From the NCBI GenBank assembly GCA_903929895.1, contig CAIYWM010000784.1:1-7864 (forward strand): a stretch of 7,864 nucleotides of DNA, in the 5' to 3' direction. The stretch comes from an uncultured Alphaproteobacteria bacterium. Lineage in GTDB: Bacteria; Pseudomonadota; Alphaproteobacteria; Reyranellales; Reyranellaceae. The position numbers and the translations under genes were made by a program. Below, in pieces: positions 1 to 6,653 of this stretch. The notes under the pieces are model-generated. The model was given only the letters and a program-made list of their open reading frames with translations. It did no database searches and was not told where the DNA came from. The stretch's first letter is position 1. Each line of letters begins with the position of its first letter.

Positions 1-924
1 CCGATCGATGTTGCCGCCGCTCAGGATCAGTCCGATCCGTTGGCCCGCAACCCGATCACGCTCCTGCAGGAGCGCCGCGAGCGCGGCGGCGCCGGCGCCT
101 TCCGTGAGCTGGTGCGTGTCCTCGTAGTAGGCCCGCATCGCCGCGCCGATCTCGGCGTCGCTCACCTGCACGATGCGGTCCGCGCCCTTCAGGATGACCT
201 CGAGTGCCTCGGCGTCAGGGCCGCGCACGGCCATGCCGTCGGCCATCGTGTCGGCACTGTTGGTCGCCACGACCCTGCCGGCGACGAACGACAGCGCATA
301 GGCCGGCGCCTCGGTCGAAACCACCCCGACGACCTTCGTTCCCAGCCCGAGCGCGTCGCGCACCGCGATGGTGCCGCAGATGCCGGAGCCCAGGCCGATC
401 GGCACATAGACCGTGTCGAGCGGCGGTGCCGTGCGGAACAGTTCGAGCGCGTAGGAGGCGACGCCCGCCACCAGGTCGCGATGGAACGACGGCACCATGG
501 CAAGGCAGCGCTCGCCGGCCAGCTTCATCGCCGCCTCCCTGGCGGCATCGAAATCGCTCCCGGCCTCGACCAGTTCCGCCCCGAAGGCGCGCATGGCGGC
601 GTTCTTTTCCACCGAATTGCCGTGGGGCACGACGATCGTGGCGGCGATGCCGTTGCGCGCCGCCGCCAGCGCGATGCTCTGGCCGTGATTGCCGCGGGTT
701 GCGCTGACAACGCCGCTGGTGTGGGGCGAGTGGCGCTTAAGGCGGTCCATGTAGACCAGCCCGCCGCGCACCTTGAAGGCGCCGGTCGGGGTATGGTTCT
801 CGTGCTTGACCCAGGTTTCGCATCCTGTGCGCCGCGAAAGCAGGGGCCACGCATATTGGGCTGTCGGCGGCATCGCGGCATGCACGAGGGCCGCTGCAGC
901 CTCGATTTCGTTAAGGGACAACAT
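1..924 (-). CDS. PLP-dependent serine/threonine dehydratase-like protein (partial, C-terminus outside window)
   Basis: Reading the minus strand from the ATG at 924 gives 308 open codons up to the window edge. The protein has the fold-type II PLP signature of the threonine/serine dehydratase family: the Schiff-base lysine K51 in TGAFKVRGG, the substrate loop SATRGNHGQ (74-82), a glycine-rich phosphate loop PIGLGSGICG (175-184), and SGGNID (302-307), whose serine normally contacts the pyridine nitrogen. Family members deaminate L-threonine or L-serine to 2-oxobutyrate or pyruvate in the cytosol. About 10-20 residues should be missing at the C-terminus if it resembles the usual 320-residue single-domain catabolic form; no ACT regulatory domain can be judged. 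The phosphate loop differs from the common GGGGL form, so the substrate may differ too (serine racemase or hydroxyamino-acid dehydratases are alternatives). An in-frame GTG at 933-931 is a second possible start, adding three codons; neither start has a strong ribosome binding site. The gene is divergent from the amidohydrolase. The family call is firm; the substrate is not. Confidence 0.88.
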   Translation of the reverse strand, partial: MLSLNEIEAAAALVHAAMPPTAQYAWPLLSRRTGCETWVKHENHTPTGAFKVRGGLVYMDRLKRHSPHTSGVVSATRGNHGQSIALAAARNGIAATIVVPHGNSVEKNAAMRAFGAELVEAGSDFDAAREAAMKLAGERCLAMVPSFHRDLVAGVASYALELFRTAPPLDTVYVPIGLGSGICGTIAVRDALGLGTKVVGVVSTEAPAYALSFVAGRVVATNSADTMADGMAVRGPDAEALEVILKGADRIVQVSDAEIGAAMRAYYEDTHQLTEGAGAAALAALLQERDRVAGQRIGLILSGGNIDR

Positions 925-972
925 GTCCGGCACTTTGGGCTAAGATGACCCAGGTTCCAACCGGAGTACCCG
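925..972. promoter_or_regulatory. 48-bp divergent intergenic region
   Basis: This gap separates the start codons of the minus-strand dehydratase and the plus-strand amidohydrolase, so both 5' signals must lie here or inside the first codons of the opposite gene. A GGAG at 963-966, six bases before the ATG at 973, is a good ribosome binding site for the amidohydrolase. TAAGAT at 941-946 is a -10-like hexamer for the plus strand, but I see no convincing -35 at the right spacing, so no promoter is called. A short TGGG/CCCA inverted repeat (936-939 and 949-952) is too small to claim as an operator. Confidence 0.4.
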
Positions 973-2148
973 ATGCCTGTTCTGCCGCGTTCACTCGAAA
1001 TCCAGGGCGAGATCTCGGCCATCCGCCGCGACATCCATGCCCATCCCGAACTCGCCTTCGAGGAGAACCGCACGTCCGACGTGGTGGCGGCCAAGCTGCA
1101 GGAATGGGGGCTGGAAGTGACGCGGGGCCTGGGCAAGACCGGCCTGGTCGGCACCCTGCGCAAGGGCAATTCGCTGAAGTCGATCGGGCTGCGCGCCGAC
1201 ATGGACTGCCTGCCGATGGACGAAGCCAACGATTTCGCGCACCGGTCGACCAGTCCCGGCCGTATGCATGCCTGCGGCCATGACGGTCACACCGCCATGC
1301 TGCTCGGCGCCGCGAAGGTGCTTAGCGAGACGCGGAACTTCGAAGGGGCCGTTCACTTCATCTTCCAGCCGGCCGAAGAGGGTGGCGGCGGCGCCAAGGT
1401 GATGATCGAGGACGGGCTGTTCGAGAAGTTCCCCTGCGACGCGGTATTCGCGATCCACAACAAGCCCGGCGTCCCGGTCGGCCACATCGTCACCAAGGGC
1501 GGGCCGCTGCTGGCGGCGGCCGATCGCTGGGACATCCGCATCACCGGCAAGGGCGGCCATGCCGCCCATCCGCATTCCACGCTCGATCCCATGGTCGTCG
1601 GCGCCAACATCGTGATGGCGCTCCAGACCATCGTCTCGCGCAACATCGACCCGATCGATTCCGGTGTCGTGACCGTCGGCTTCTTCCATGCAGGTTCGGC
1701 CTACAACGTCATTCCGGGCGATGCGCATATCGGCGGCACGACGCGTACGACGACGCCAGCGAACCGGGAGCTGGTGAAGCGCCGCATCGACGAGATCTGC
1801 GAGGGTGCGGCGCGGATGCACGGCGTCAAGATCGAGGTCGAGCACAAGCCCGGCTATCCGCCGACCGTGAACGACGTAGAGCAGGCCCGCTTCGCCGCCG
1901 ACGTTGCCGCCGGGGTCTGCGGCGACCACGCGGTCCAGGACAATACGCGGCCGAGCATGGGTGCCGAGGACTTCTCCTACATGCTGGAGAAGGTGCCCGG
2001 CGCCATGGTGTGGCTGGGCAATGGCGGCGGTCCCGGTACGGTCAGCCTGCACAACTCGCGCTACGACTTCAACGACATGGCCATCCCGTTCGGCGTGAGC
2101 TTCTTCGTTCGCACCGTCGAGCGCTTCCTCGACCCGCGGCCGGCGTAG
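973..2148 (+). CDS. M20-family metallo-amidohydrolase (hippurate hydrolase / N-acyl-amino-acid hydrolase type)
   Basis: The 391-residue product is full length for the M20D amidohydrolase group (HipO, aminoacylase and the plant IAA-amino-acid hydrolases). These cytosolic enzymes cleave an amide bond in N-acylated amino acids with a two-metal centre. All expected ligands are visible: C101 and H103 in HACGHDGH, the catalytic pair E135/E136 in FQPAEEGGGG, H162 in AIHNKPG and H360 in SLHNSRYDF. GKGGHAAHPH (192-201) in the lid/dimerisation domain carries the conserved histidine that reaches the neighbouring active site. IPGDAHIGGTTRT and PSMGAEDFSYM are further family blocks. There is no signal peptide. 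The start at 973 is supported by GGAG six bases upstream. The stop is 24 bp before the ABC exporter gene, so co-transcription is likely. The acyl group and amino acid cannot be told from sequence; hippurate, N-acetyl amino acids and other N-acyl amino acids are all possible. Confidence 0.93.
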   Translation: MPVLPRSLEIQGEISAIRRDIHAHPELAFEENRTSDVVAAKLQEWGLEVTRGLGKTGLVGTLRKGNSLKSIGLRADMDCLPMDEANDFAHRSTSPGRMHACGHDGHTAMLLGAAKVLSETRNFEGAVHFIFQPAEEGGGGAKVMIEDGLFEKFPCDAVFAIHNKPGVPVGHIVTKGGPLLAAADRWDIRITGKGGHAAHPHSTLDPMVVGANIVMALQTIVSRNIDPIDSGVVTVGFFHAGSAYNVIPGDAHIGGTTRTTTPANRELVKRRIDEICEGAARMHGVKIEVEHKPGYPPTVNDVEQARFAADVAAGVCGDHAVQDNTRPSMGAEDFSYMLEKVPGAMVWLGNGGGPGTVSLHNSRYDFNDMAIPFGVSFFVRTVERFLDPRPA

Positions 2149-2172
2149 GACGAGCGGACGCGGACGAAGCAG

Positions 2173-3933
2173 ATGGAATTCTTCCGCGTCTATGGCCGTG
2201 TCATCGGCCTGCTCCGGGCCGAAAAGGGCCTCGCCATCACGCTGGCCATCGCGAACATCGCGGTGGCCGGCCTGCAATTCTATGAACCGGTGCTGTTCGG
2301 CAAGGTGATCGACCTGCTGAGCACCGCGCGCGACCGCCCGGTCGATCTCCTGTGGCGCGATGCGCGCGAGATCCTCGGCCTGTGGGCACTGATCGGCATC
2401 GGCGGCATCGTGGCCAACATGGTGGTCTCGTTGCAGGCCGACCGGATGGCGCATCGCCGTCGCCTCGGCGCGATGGCGACCTATTTCCAGCATCTGCTGA
2501 TGCTGCCGTTCTCGTTCCACAACACCCAGCATTCCGGCCGGCTGATCAAGATCATGCTGACCGGCGTCGACAACCTGTTCGGCATCTGGCTGTCCTTCTT
2601 CCGCGAGAACCTGGCGACCCTGGTGGCGCTGTTCGTCATGCTGCCGCTCAGCCTGTTCATGAACTGGCGGCTGGGCCTGCTGCTGCTGGTCCTGATCCTG
2701 TTCTTCGCCGCGACCAATGTGTGGGTCGTCAGCCGCACCGACCGGCTGCAGAAGAAGGTCGAGGACCTGCACAGCGAGCTGGCGGGCCGGGCGGGTGACG
2801 CGCTGGGCAACATCAGCCTCATCCAGAGCTTCGTGCGGCTGGGCGCCGAGACCAGCGAGATGCACCGCATCATCGGCCAGACGCTGCAGGCGCAGTTCCC
2901 GGTGCTGAACTGGTGGGCGCTGCTGTCGGTGATGACACGCGCCGCCTCGACGGTCACCGTGATCGCGATCTTCGTGCTGGGCACCTGGCTCTATACGCGC
3001 GGCGAGGCGACGGTCGGCGAGATCGTGAGCTTCATGGGCTTCGCCACCATGCTGATCGGCCGCATGGACCAGGCCTCGGGCTTCGTCAGCCGCATCTTCT
3101 TCCAGATGCCCTCACTGGGCGATTTCTTCCGCGTGCTGGATTCGCAGTCGAGCGTGCCGGACAAGCCGAACGGCATCGACATCGGGCGCGCCAAGGGTGA
3201 TGTCGAGTTCGACGACATCAACTTCTCCTACGACGGCAAGCGGCCGGCGCTGGTCCATTTCTCGCTGAAGGTGCCGGCTGGATCGACGGTGGCGTTCGTC
3301 GGCCCGACAGGTGCCGGCAAGAGCACCGCGCTGTCGCTGCTGCACCGCATGTGGGATGCCCAGACGGGCGTGATCCGCATCGACGGCGTCGACCATCGCG
3401 ACATCAAGCTGGAATCGCTGCGCCGGAACATCGGCGTGGTGTTCCAGGACAGCACCATGTTCTACCGCTCGATCGCCGACAATCTGCGCATCGGCAAGCC
3501 CGATGCCACGCAGGCCGAGCTGGAGGAGGCCGCCAGGCTTGCCGAGGCGCACGACTTCATCATGCGCCAGCCGCAGGGCTACGAGACGCTGGTCGGCGAA
3601 CGCGGCACCACGCTTTCGGGTGGCGAACGCCAGCGGCTCGCGATTGCCCGCGCGCTGCTCAAGAATCCGCCGATCCTGATCCTGGACGAGGCGACCAGCG
3701 CCCTCGACTCGGTCACCGAGGCCCGCATCCAGAAGGCGCTCAAGATCCTGATGCAGGGCCGTACGACCTTCGTGATCGCCCATCGCCTGTCGACCATCCG
3801 CGATGCCGACCAGGTCGTCGTGTTCGAGCACGGGCGGGTCGTCGAGCAGGGCGCCTATCAGGCGCTGCTTGCCCAGGGCGGGGCGTTCGCCCGGCTGGTG
3901 GCGACGCAGCAGGCTGGCATAGAATCTGCCTGA
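2173..3933 (+). CDS. NdvA/ChvA-like ABC exporter, fused transmembrane and ATPase domains
   Basis: A 586-residue half-transporter that should work as a homodimer in the inner membrane. The N-terminal exporter domain has about six hydrophobic segments (roughly 20-42, 66-86, 139-160, 162-186, 250-272, 279-297). The C-terminal ATPase is complete: Walker A GPTGAGKST (377-385), Q-loop Q425 in VFQD, signature LSGGE (481-485), Walker B ILILDE (501-506), D-loop SALD and switch histidine H537 in AHRLS. From memory the protein follows the rhizobial/agrobacterial cyclic beta-1,2-glucan exporters NdvA/ChvA throughout, including the N-terminal EPVLFGKVID, PVLNWWAL near 243-250 and MLIGRMDQ near 293-300, and the length is close to theirs (about 590). 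I have not aligned them. The substrate remains inferred: no NdvB-type glucan synthase is present nearby, and lipid or drug exporters of the MsbA group share the architecture. ATG 2173 is the only in-frame start after the upstream stop; its ribosome binding site is weak, which fits coupling to the amidohydrolase 24 bp upstream. Confidence 0.85.
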   Translation: MEFFRVYGRVIGLLRAEKGLAITLAIANIAVAGLQFYEPVLFGKVIDLLSTARDRPVDLLWRDAREILGLWALIGIGGIVANMVVSLQADRMAHRRRLGAMATYFQHLLMLPFSFHNTQHSGRLIKIMLTGVDNLFGIWLSFFRENLATLVALFVMLPLSLFMNWRLGLLLLVLILFFAATNVWVVSRTDRLQKKVEDLHSELAGRAGDALGNISLIQSFVRLGAETSEMHRIIGQTLQAQFPVLNWWALLSVMTRAASTVTVIAIFVLGTWLYTRGEATVGEIVSFMGFATMLIGRMDQASGFVSRIFFQMPSLGDFFRVLDSQSSVPDKPNGIDIGRAKGDVEFDDINFSYDGKRPALVHFSLKVPAGSTVAFVGPTGAGKSTALSLLHRMWDAQTGVIRIDGVDHRDIKLESLRRNIGVVFQDSTMFYRSIADNLRIGKPDATQAELEEAARLAEAHDFIMRQPQGYETLVGERGTTLSGGERQRLAIARALLKNPPILILDEATSALDSVTEARIQKALKILMQGRTTFVIAHRLSTIRDADQVVVFEHGRVVEQGAYQALLAQGGAFARLVATQQAGIESA

Positions 3934-3946
3934 TATCCCCTTGGCG

Positions 3947-3963
3947 GGCGGGAATTGTCCGCC
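3947..3963 (+). other. Small GC-rich hairpin after the exporter gene
   Basis: GGCGG (3947-3951) can pair with CCGCC (3959-3963) around a 7-base loop; an overlapping GGCGG at 3943-3947 offers an alternative partner. It sits 13 bp after the exporter stop and before the binding-protein gene. No run of T follows, so it is not a standard intrinsic terminator. It could be a weak terminator, a transcript-stabilising hairpin, or chance in GC-rich DNA. The rest of the 69-bp gap holds the ribosome binding site of the next gene; I see no clear promoter, only a poor TTGGCG...TAAGAG pair. Confidence 0.25.
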
Positions 3964-4002
3964 TAAGAGTCGCCGACAGGGAACTCACGGGGGATCAAGA
4001 AC

Positions 4003-5016
4003 ATGAAGAAATTCGCCAAGATGCTGGGCGGGGCCGCGGCCGTCGCGCTCGCCCTGGGCAGCCTGCCGGCCCATGCCCAGACTGCCATCAAATTCACCCT
4101 GGACTGGGTCTTCCAGGGCCCGACCTCGCCGTTCCTGGTGGCGCTGGAGAAGGGCTACTACAAGGCCGAGGGCCTCGACGTCACGATGGACCCCGGCCAG
4201 GGCTCGGCCGGCGCGGTGCAGCGCGTGGCCACCGGCGCCTACCAGATCGGCTTCGCCGACGTGAATTCGACCATCGAGTACAATGCCAAGAACCCGGGCA
4301 AGGAAGTGCTCTGCGTGTTCATGGTCTACGATTTCGCGCCGTTCGGCGTCTATGCGCTGAAGAAGAGCGGAATCAAGACGCCGAAGGACCTCGAGGGCAA
4401 GAAGCTGGGCGCCCCGGTGTTCGACGCCAGCTTCCGCCTGTTCCCGGCCTTCGCCAAGAAGAACGGCATCACCAAGTGGGAGCACGTCAACCTGACGCCG
4501 CAGCTGCGCGAGCAGAGCCTGGTCCAGGGCACGGTCGACTTCATTTCCGGCCACTATTTCTCGTCGATGCTCGACCTCAAAGCGCGCGGCGTGGCCTTCG
4601 AGGACATCGTGGCGATGCGCTTCGTCGATTTCGGCATGGACGTCTACGGCAACGGTATCGTGATCTCGGCCGACATGATGAAGAACGAGAAGGCCGTGAA
4701 GGGCTTCCTCGCCGCCACGCTGAAGGGCTGGAAGGACGTCATCGCCAATCCGCAGCTCGGCATTGCTGCCGCCAAGAAGCGCGATCCCCTGATCGACGAG
4801 AAGCTCGAGCTGGAGCGTCTCCAGATCTCGCTGGAGACCAACATCCTGACGCCCTGGGTCAAGGCAAACGGGATGGGCGACGTCGACCCGGCCCGCTTCG
4901 CGCGCGCCGTGAAGGACGTGTCCGAGGCCTTCGGCCTGCCGAACGCCCCGGCACCCGACAAGGTGTTCAGCAACGCCTACCTGCCACCCAAGGCCGATCG
5001 GATGATCGCCAAGTGA
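4003..5016 (+). CDS. Periplasmic substrate-binding protein, NMT1/THI5-like (NitT/TauT-type ABC importer)
   Basis: A 337-residue exported protein. The N-terminus has lysines, a hydrophobic stretch and LPAHA|QT, giving a predicted signal peptidase I cut after A25; no lipobox cysteine is seen. The mature protein opens with a beta strand and the family block KFTLDW (30-35), then ALEKGYYKAEGLDVTM (47-62), a GQGSAG loop (65-70) and ATGAYQIGFAD (76-86). These are typical of the NMT1/THI5-like domain that binds nitrate, sulfonates, taurine, bicarbonate or thiamine-pyrimidine precursors. The start is well supported: GGGGGA at 3989-3994, eight bases before the ATG. It is the first gene of a three-gene import operon, 15 bp before the ATPase. 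The ligand is not predictable here: I see no cysteine-rich CCCFC motif of the fungal pyrimidine enzymes, and no adjacent thi, ssu, tau or nas gene. Confidence is high for the family and low for any substrate. Confidence 0.92.
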   Translation: MKKFAKMLGGAAAVALALGSLPAHAQTAIKFTLDWVFQGPTSPFLVALEKGYYKAEGLDVTMDPGQGSAGAVQRVATGAYQIGFADVNSTIEYNAKNPGKEVLCVFMVYDFAPFGVYALKKSGIKTPKDLEGKKLGAPVFDASFRLFPAFAKKNGITKWEHVNLTPQLREQSLVQGTVDFISGHYFSSMLDLKARGVAFEDIVAMRFVDFGMDVYGNGIVISADMMKNEKAVKGFLAATLKGWKDVIANPQLGIAAAKKRDPLIDEKLELERLQISLETNILTPWVKANGMGDVDPARFARAVKDVSEAFGLPNAPAPDKVFSNAYLPPKADRMIAK

Positions 5017-5024
5017 TCGACGCT

Positions 5025-5034
5025 TAAGGCAATG
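5025..5034 (+). promoter_or_regulatory. Ribosome binding site with unusually short spacing, before the importer ATPase
   Basis: The only Shine-Dalgarno-like string before ATG 5032 is TAAGG at 5025-5029, leaving just two bases to the start codon. No other in-frame start lies between the binding-protein stop (5014-5016) and this ATG, and the next methionine is residue 50, beyond the Walker A motif, so the start is fixed. Efficient initiation probably depends on ribosomes that have just finished the binding-protein gene 15 bp upstream. This would also keep ATPase output below that of the binding protein, a usual ratio in such operons. Confidence 0.4.
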
Positions 5035-5817
5035 GCCTTCGTCGATCTCCGGGGCGTCAGCCTCACCTACCGGCTCGGTAAGGACACGACTCTTGCCCTT
5101 GCCGATGCCACGTTCGGCATCGAGAAGGGCGAGTTCATCGCCGTCGTCGGGCCGTCGGGCTGCGGCAAGTCCACCATCATGAAGCTGGTCACCGGCCTGC
5201 TGCCGCCGTCGGGCGGCGAGGTGTGGGTAAACGGCGCCAGGGTGACGGGACCGATCAAGGGCGTCGGCATGGCGTTCCAGAATCCGACCCTGATGCCGTG
5301 GCGTACGACCATGAACAATATCCTCCTGCCCATGGAGGTGGTCGAGCCGCACAAGCGCCGCTTCCGCAGCCATCGCGCCGAGTATGTCGAGCGCGCGATG
5401 AAGCTCCTGAAGACGGTCGGCCTCACGGATTTTGCCGACAAGTACCCCTGGCAGCTCTCTGGCGGCATGCAGCAGCGCTCGAACCTGTGCCGCGCCCTGA
5501 TCCACGAGCCCGAGCTCCTGATGCTGGACGAGCCGTTCGGCGCGCTCGACGCCTTCACGCGCGAGGAGCTGTGGGGCGTTATGCAGGCGCTGTGGCTGGA
5601 GAAGCGCTTCACCGGCGTGCTGGTGACCCACGACCTGCGCGAGGCGGTCTATCTCGCCGACACCGTCTATGTGATGAGCCGGCGGCCTGGCCGTATCGTG
5701 CTCGCCAAGAAGATCGACCTCCCGCGGCCACGTACCCTGGAGACGACTTTCGAGCCGCACTTCGTCGATATCGTCCATGAGCTGCGCGACCGCATCCACC
5801 AGGAGCACGCGCCATGA
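5032..5817 (+). CDS. ABC importer ATPase, NitT/TauT (SsuB/TauB/NrtD) type
   Basis: A 261-residue cytoplasmic ATPase that powers the neighbouring permease. All motifs are intact: Walker A GPSGCGKST (40-48), Q-loop Q83 in AFQNPTLMPW, signature LSGGMQQR (142-149), Walker B LLMLDE (162-167) followed by PFGALD, and switch H200 in VTHD. The sequence after the Q-loop (LMPWRTTMNNI) and the DLREAVYLADTVYVMSRRPGRI block (201-222) are characteristic of the nitrate/sulfonate/taurine importer group. Length matches the family (about 250-265), and there is no extra C-terminal regulatory domain. It lies in the same reading frame as the binding-protein gene, one stop codon and five sense codons downstream. 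It overlaps the permease start by 4 bp (ATGA, 5814-5817), so the two subunits are translationally coupled. Confidence 0.95.
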   Translation: MAFVDLRGVSLTYRLGKDTTLALADATFGIEKGEFIAVVGPSGCGKSTIMKLVTGLLPPSGGEVWVNGARVTGPIKGVGMAFQNPTLMPWRTTMNNILLPMEVVEPHKRRFRSHRAEYVERAMKLLKTVGLTDFADKYPWQLSGGMQQRSNLCRALIHEPELLMLDEPFGALDAFTREELWGVMQALWLEKRFTGVLVTHDLREAVYLADTVYVMSRRPGRIVLAKKIDLPRPRTLETTFEPHFVDIVHELRDRIHQEHAP

Positions 5818-6590
5818 GCGACCTGAGGCGCGAGGCGCTGAAGCATGCCATGCCGTGGCTGGTCCTTGCGGGCCTGCTGATCGTCTGGGAAGTCTGCTGC
5901 ATCGTCTTCCAGGTGCCGGAGATCATCCTGCCGAAGCCGACCAAGATCTTCGCGGTGTTCGTCCAGCGCTTCGATATCCTGATGGCCTATAGCTGGGACA
6001 CGCTGTGGACCACGATGATCGGCTTCCTGCTGGCGATTGCGTTCGGCCTGTTGCTCGGGCTGGCGGTCGGCGCCTCGCCGTTCATCTATTCCGGCCTCTA
6101 TCCGCTGCTGATCGCCTTCAATGCTATCCCGAAGGTGGCGATCGTGCCGATCCTGATGATCTGGGTCGGCGTCGGGTCCCTGCCGGCCGTTATCACCGCC
6201 TTCGTGATCAGCTTTTTTCCCATCGTGGTGAACGTGGCGACCGGCCTCGCCACCATCGAGCCCGAGATGCGCGACGTGCTGCGCAGCCTCGGCGCCTCGC
6301 GGTTCGAAATCCTGACCAAGGTCGGCATCCCGCGCGCCATGCCCTACCTGTTCGCCAGCCTCAAGGTGGCGATCACGCTCGCCTTCATCGGCTCGGTGAT
6401 CTCCGAAACGGTGGGCGGCAACAACGGCATCGGCTTCCTGATGCTCTCGGCCAGCGCCCGCAACGACGCGCCCACGACCTTCGCCGGCCTGTTCGCCATA
6501 GCCATCATGGGCGTCGCCATGTACGCGGTCTGCGCCATGGTCGAGAAGCGCATGACCCGCTGGGCCTTCCGTGGCGAGATCGTCGCCTAG
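5814..6590 (+). CDS. ABC importer permease, NitT/TauT (SsuC/TauC) type
   Basis: A 258-residue inner-membrane protein of the binding-protein-dependent transport family. About six hydrophobic segments are visible (roughly 13-33, 62-86, 93-118, 120-142, 178-198, 222-244). The cytoplasmic EAA loop that docks on the ATPase runs from E149 to P173, with conserved G160 in SLGAS and the closing IP (172-173). PEIILPKPTKI (35-45) near the start and ISETVGGNNGIGFLM (196-210) after the loop are usual for this subgroup. It should form a homodimer with two copies of the ATPase. The start codon overlaps the ATPase stop as ATGA. Its TAG stop (6588-6590) sits inside a 9-bp inverted repeat, suggesting the operon ends here. 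Confidence 0.95.
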   Translation: MSDLRREALKHAMPWLVLAGLLIVWEVCCIVFQVPEIILPKPTKIFAVFVQRFDILMAYSWDTLWTTMIGFLLAIAFGLLLGLAVGASPFIYSGLYPLLIAFNAIPKVAIVPILMIWVGVGSLPAVITAFVISFFPIVVNVATGLATIEPEMRDVLRSLGASRFEILTKVGIPRAMPYLFASLKVAITLAFIGSVISETVGGNNGIGFLMLSASARNDAPTTFAGLFAIAIMGVAMYAVCAMVEKRMTRWAFRGEIVA

Positions 6591-6616
6591 CGCTCCATCG
6601 CGCAGGGGCTAGGCGA
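6583..6616 (+). terminator. 9-bp inverted repeat across the permease stop, possible transcription end
   Basis: TCGCCTAGC (6583-6591) and GCTAGGCGA (6608-6616) are perfect reverse complements separated by 16 bases, so the transcript can fold a 9-bp stem that includes the permease TAG. It sits where the import operon should end, before the separately organised YegD-like gene. The right arm is followed by an A-rich run (AAAAG), not a T-run, so it is not a textbook intrinsic terminator. It may instead protect the 3' end of the mRNA or act together with Rho. Placement and perfect pairing are seen; termination is inferred. Confidence 0.4.
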
Positions 6617-6653
6617 AAAGAAACAGTCTGGCAACGCGTGGCGCATCGTAATA

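Noticed and set aside
40..948. Plus-strand open frame of 302 codons at the window start
   Set aside because: It is antisense to the dehydratase, whose minus-strand reading shows the PLP lysine and all family motifs.
991..2865. Long minus-strand open frame (624 codons) opposite the amidohydrolase and exporter
   Set aside because: It lies opposite two genes with full conserved motifs. Its translation is rich in R, H, D, A and Q with no recognisable domain, as expected for the antisense of GC-rich coding DNA.
3947..3963. Intrinsic terminator after the exporter gene
   Set aside because: The stem is only 5 bp and no T-run follows, so it is listed as a hairpin and not as a terminator.
3941..3969. 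TTGGCG, 17-bp spacer, TAAGAG as a promoter for the import operon
   Set aside because: Only four and three matches to the two consensus hexamers, in GC-rich sequence and overlapping a hairpin; too weak to call.
3351..5027. Plus-strand open frame of 558 codons crossing from the exporter into the binding protein
   Set aside because: It is a frame shift of two real genes and runs through their boundary. Its R/G/A/P-rich translation contains no coherent domain.
3985..5808. Long minus-strand open frame (607 codons) opposite the binding protein and ATPase
   Set aside because: Same type of shadow: low-complexity composition, no motif, and it spans two well-supported genes on the plus strand.
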